Shown here piece after piece: positions 4,847-5,900 of a DNA stretch of 5,900 bases (position 1 is its first letter; every line of letters begins with the position of its first letter). Location: contig SDWN01000011.1 in NCBI GenBank assembly GCA_004195305.1, positions 1 to 5,900 of the forward strand, in the 5' to 3' direction. The position numbers and the translations under genes were made by a program. The notes under the pieces are model-generated. The model was not told the origin of the DNA and did not search any database. It saw only the letters and a program-made list of their open reading frames with translations. The stretch is from Neptunomonas sp. (lineage in GTDB: Bacteria > Pseudomonadota > Gammaproteobacteria > Pseudomonadales > Balneatricaceae).

Positions 4847-5900
4847 ATGAACAAGCACCCTTACGCCGCAGTCCATCTGGCAGAGCCTTTGGTTAATGTG
4901 GAACGCAATCAAGACGGTACTATTTTACTGAGTTCTCCCAGACCGCTTGAGCCTTATCCGCAATCCTGCAATGAAAAGCTCTGGTACTGGGCCGACAAAA
5001 CACCGGACGCTACCTTCCTGGGAGAGCGCCTGGCGGATGGTGGCTGGCGGCGTGAAAGTTACGCCGAGGTCACCCGACAGGTTGAGCGGATCGCCCAGGG
5101 CTTGCTTGATCTGGGCATGAATAAAACCACGCCGCTGGCGCTGCTGGCGCATAACTGTATCGATCACGCCTTATTGGTGCTGGCGGCGTTACAGGTCGGG
5201 ATCCCCGTCTCCTCCATCTCCACCGCGTACTCGCTGGTTTCCCAGGACCATGCCAAGCTCAAGCGGATTATCGAGGTACTGGATCCGGGCCTTATCTACG
5301 TGGCCGACGCCGCACTCTATGCCAAAGCGCTGGACACGCTTGATCTGCAAGGACGGCATCTGGTTGCCAGCAACAATGAGGACGCGTTCGCCGGCACGAT
5401 CCCCTTTTCAGACTTACTAGACGCCAAACCGACCCGGGCCGTCAACGCTGCTTATGCCGAGGTGGGCCCAGACACGGTCGCCAAGATCCTGTTTACCTCC
5501 GGATCTACCGGCACCCCCAAGGGTGTTATCAATACCCAGCGCATGCTCTGCTCCAATCAGCAGGCGATTACCCAGGTGTGGCCCTTTTTACGGCAGGAGC
5601 CGCCGGTAATTTTGGATTGGCTGCCCTGGAGTCACACCTTCGGCTCCAACCACAATTTCAATATGGCGCTGTTTAACGGCGGCAGCCTGTATATCGACGA
5701 TGGCAAGCCGGTTCCGAGCCTGATTCAACGGACCCTGGACAACATCAAGGAGATCAGACCCACGGTGTTCTTTAATGTGCCCGCCGGGTTTGATGCACTG
5801 GTGCCGCATCTTGAACAGGACGAGGCCTTGCGCACGGCGTTTTTCGCACGCTTGAAGGTGATCTTTTATGCGGGCGCGGCGTTACCGCAGCACTTATGGG
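4847..5900 (+). CDS. fcs: Feruloyl-CoA synthase-type adenylate-forming ligase, N-terminal part (3' end outside window)
   Basis: Feruloyl-CoA synthase activates ferulate and related hydroxycinnamates to CoA thioesters through an acyl-adenylate, the first step of their side-chain breakdown in the cytosol. The ATG at 4847 has GAGAGG eight bases upstream and opens a frame of 351 residues running past the right edge. The family normally has about 600 residues, so the C-terminal hinge and catalytic lysine are not seen. The ATP-binding P-loop FTSGSTGTPKGV is at 216-227. The segment DWLPWSHTFGSNHNF (257-271), followed by NGGSLYIDDGKP, is characteristic of the feruloyl-CoA synthase branch rather than of 4-coumarate or acetate ligases. 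The last visible segment, VIFYAGAALPQHLW, leads into the A5-type acyl-binding region. A related aryl- or fatty-acid ligase cannot be excluded without the rest. Partner genes (hydratase-aldolase, vanillin dehydrogenase) would be expected downstream. Confidence 0.87.
   Translation, partial: MNKHPYAAVHLAEPLVNVERNQDGTILLSSPRPLEPYPQSCNEKLWYWADKTPDATFLGERLADGGWRRESYAEVTRQVERIAQGLLDLGMNKTTPLALLAHNCIDHALLVLAALQVGIPVSSISTAYSLVSQDHAKLKRIIEVLDPGLIYVADAALYAKALDTLDLQGRHLVASNNEDAFAGTIPFSDLLDAKPTRAVNAAYAEVGPDTVAKILFTSGSTGTPKGVINTQRMLCSNQQAITQVWPFLRQEPPVILDWLPWSHTFGSNHNFNMALFNGGSLYIDDGKPVPSLIQRTLDNIKEIRPTVFFNVPAGFDALVPHLEQDEALRTAFFARLKVIFYAGAALPQHLW

Overview
The window reads as chromosomal DNA of a gammaproteobacterium-like organism. 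This rests on the type of ThiC protein, the moderate GC content and the strong AGGAGG-type ribosome sites; the genus cannot be fixed from the sequence. Two complete genes and two genes cut by the window edges carry recognisable or clearly genic signals, and one further complete gene encodes a small secreted protein. Coding density is low, with several long intergenic stretches, so this looks like an accessory or rearranged stretch between housekeeping genes.

Layout. (1) 1-887, minus strand: the N-terminal 295 residues of thiC, the thiamine pyrimidine synthase, whose C-terminal half lies off the left edge. Its 293-bp upstream region is shared with a divergent gene and shows no recognisable TPP riboswitch. 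(2) 1181-1879, plus strand: a 232-residue soluble protein of unknown function with an excellent Shine-Dalgarno site, followed by a strong intrinsic terminator at 1935-1960. (3) About 2080-2330: a non-coding block rich in complementary segments (10-bp perfect hairpin, possible pseudoknots, several smaller hairpins), preceded by an AT-rich promoter-like box. No terminator separates it from the next gene, so it may be a long 5' leader. (4) 2430-2993, plus strand: an exported 187-residue protein with a signal peptide and a C-terminal segment reminiscent of the allene-oxide-cyclase/dirigent barrel. (5) 3184-4092, minus strand: a 10-helix EamA/DMT-family transporter. (6) 4093-4846: a 754-bp stretch without a convincing gene. 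It holds a minus-strand terminator-like hairpin, a 14-bp perfect palindrome, a short tandem repeat and an inverted repeat just upstream of the next gene. (7) 4847-5900, plus strand: the N-terminal 351 residues of an adenylate-forming enzyme of the feruloyl-CoA synthase type, running off the right edge.

No shared pathway links these genes. ThiC belongs to thiamine synthesis and the feruloyl-CoA synthase to catabolism of lignin-derived phenylpropenoids. The transporter and feruloyl-CoA synthase genes are divergent and could share regulation across the 754-bp gap, but nothing in the sequence proves it. The most interesting element is the structured block at 2080-2330 upstream of the secreted-protein gene. 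I could not match it to a known RNA family.
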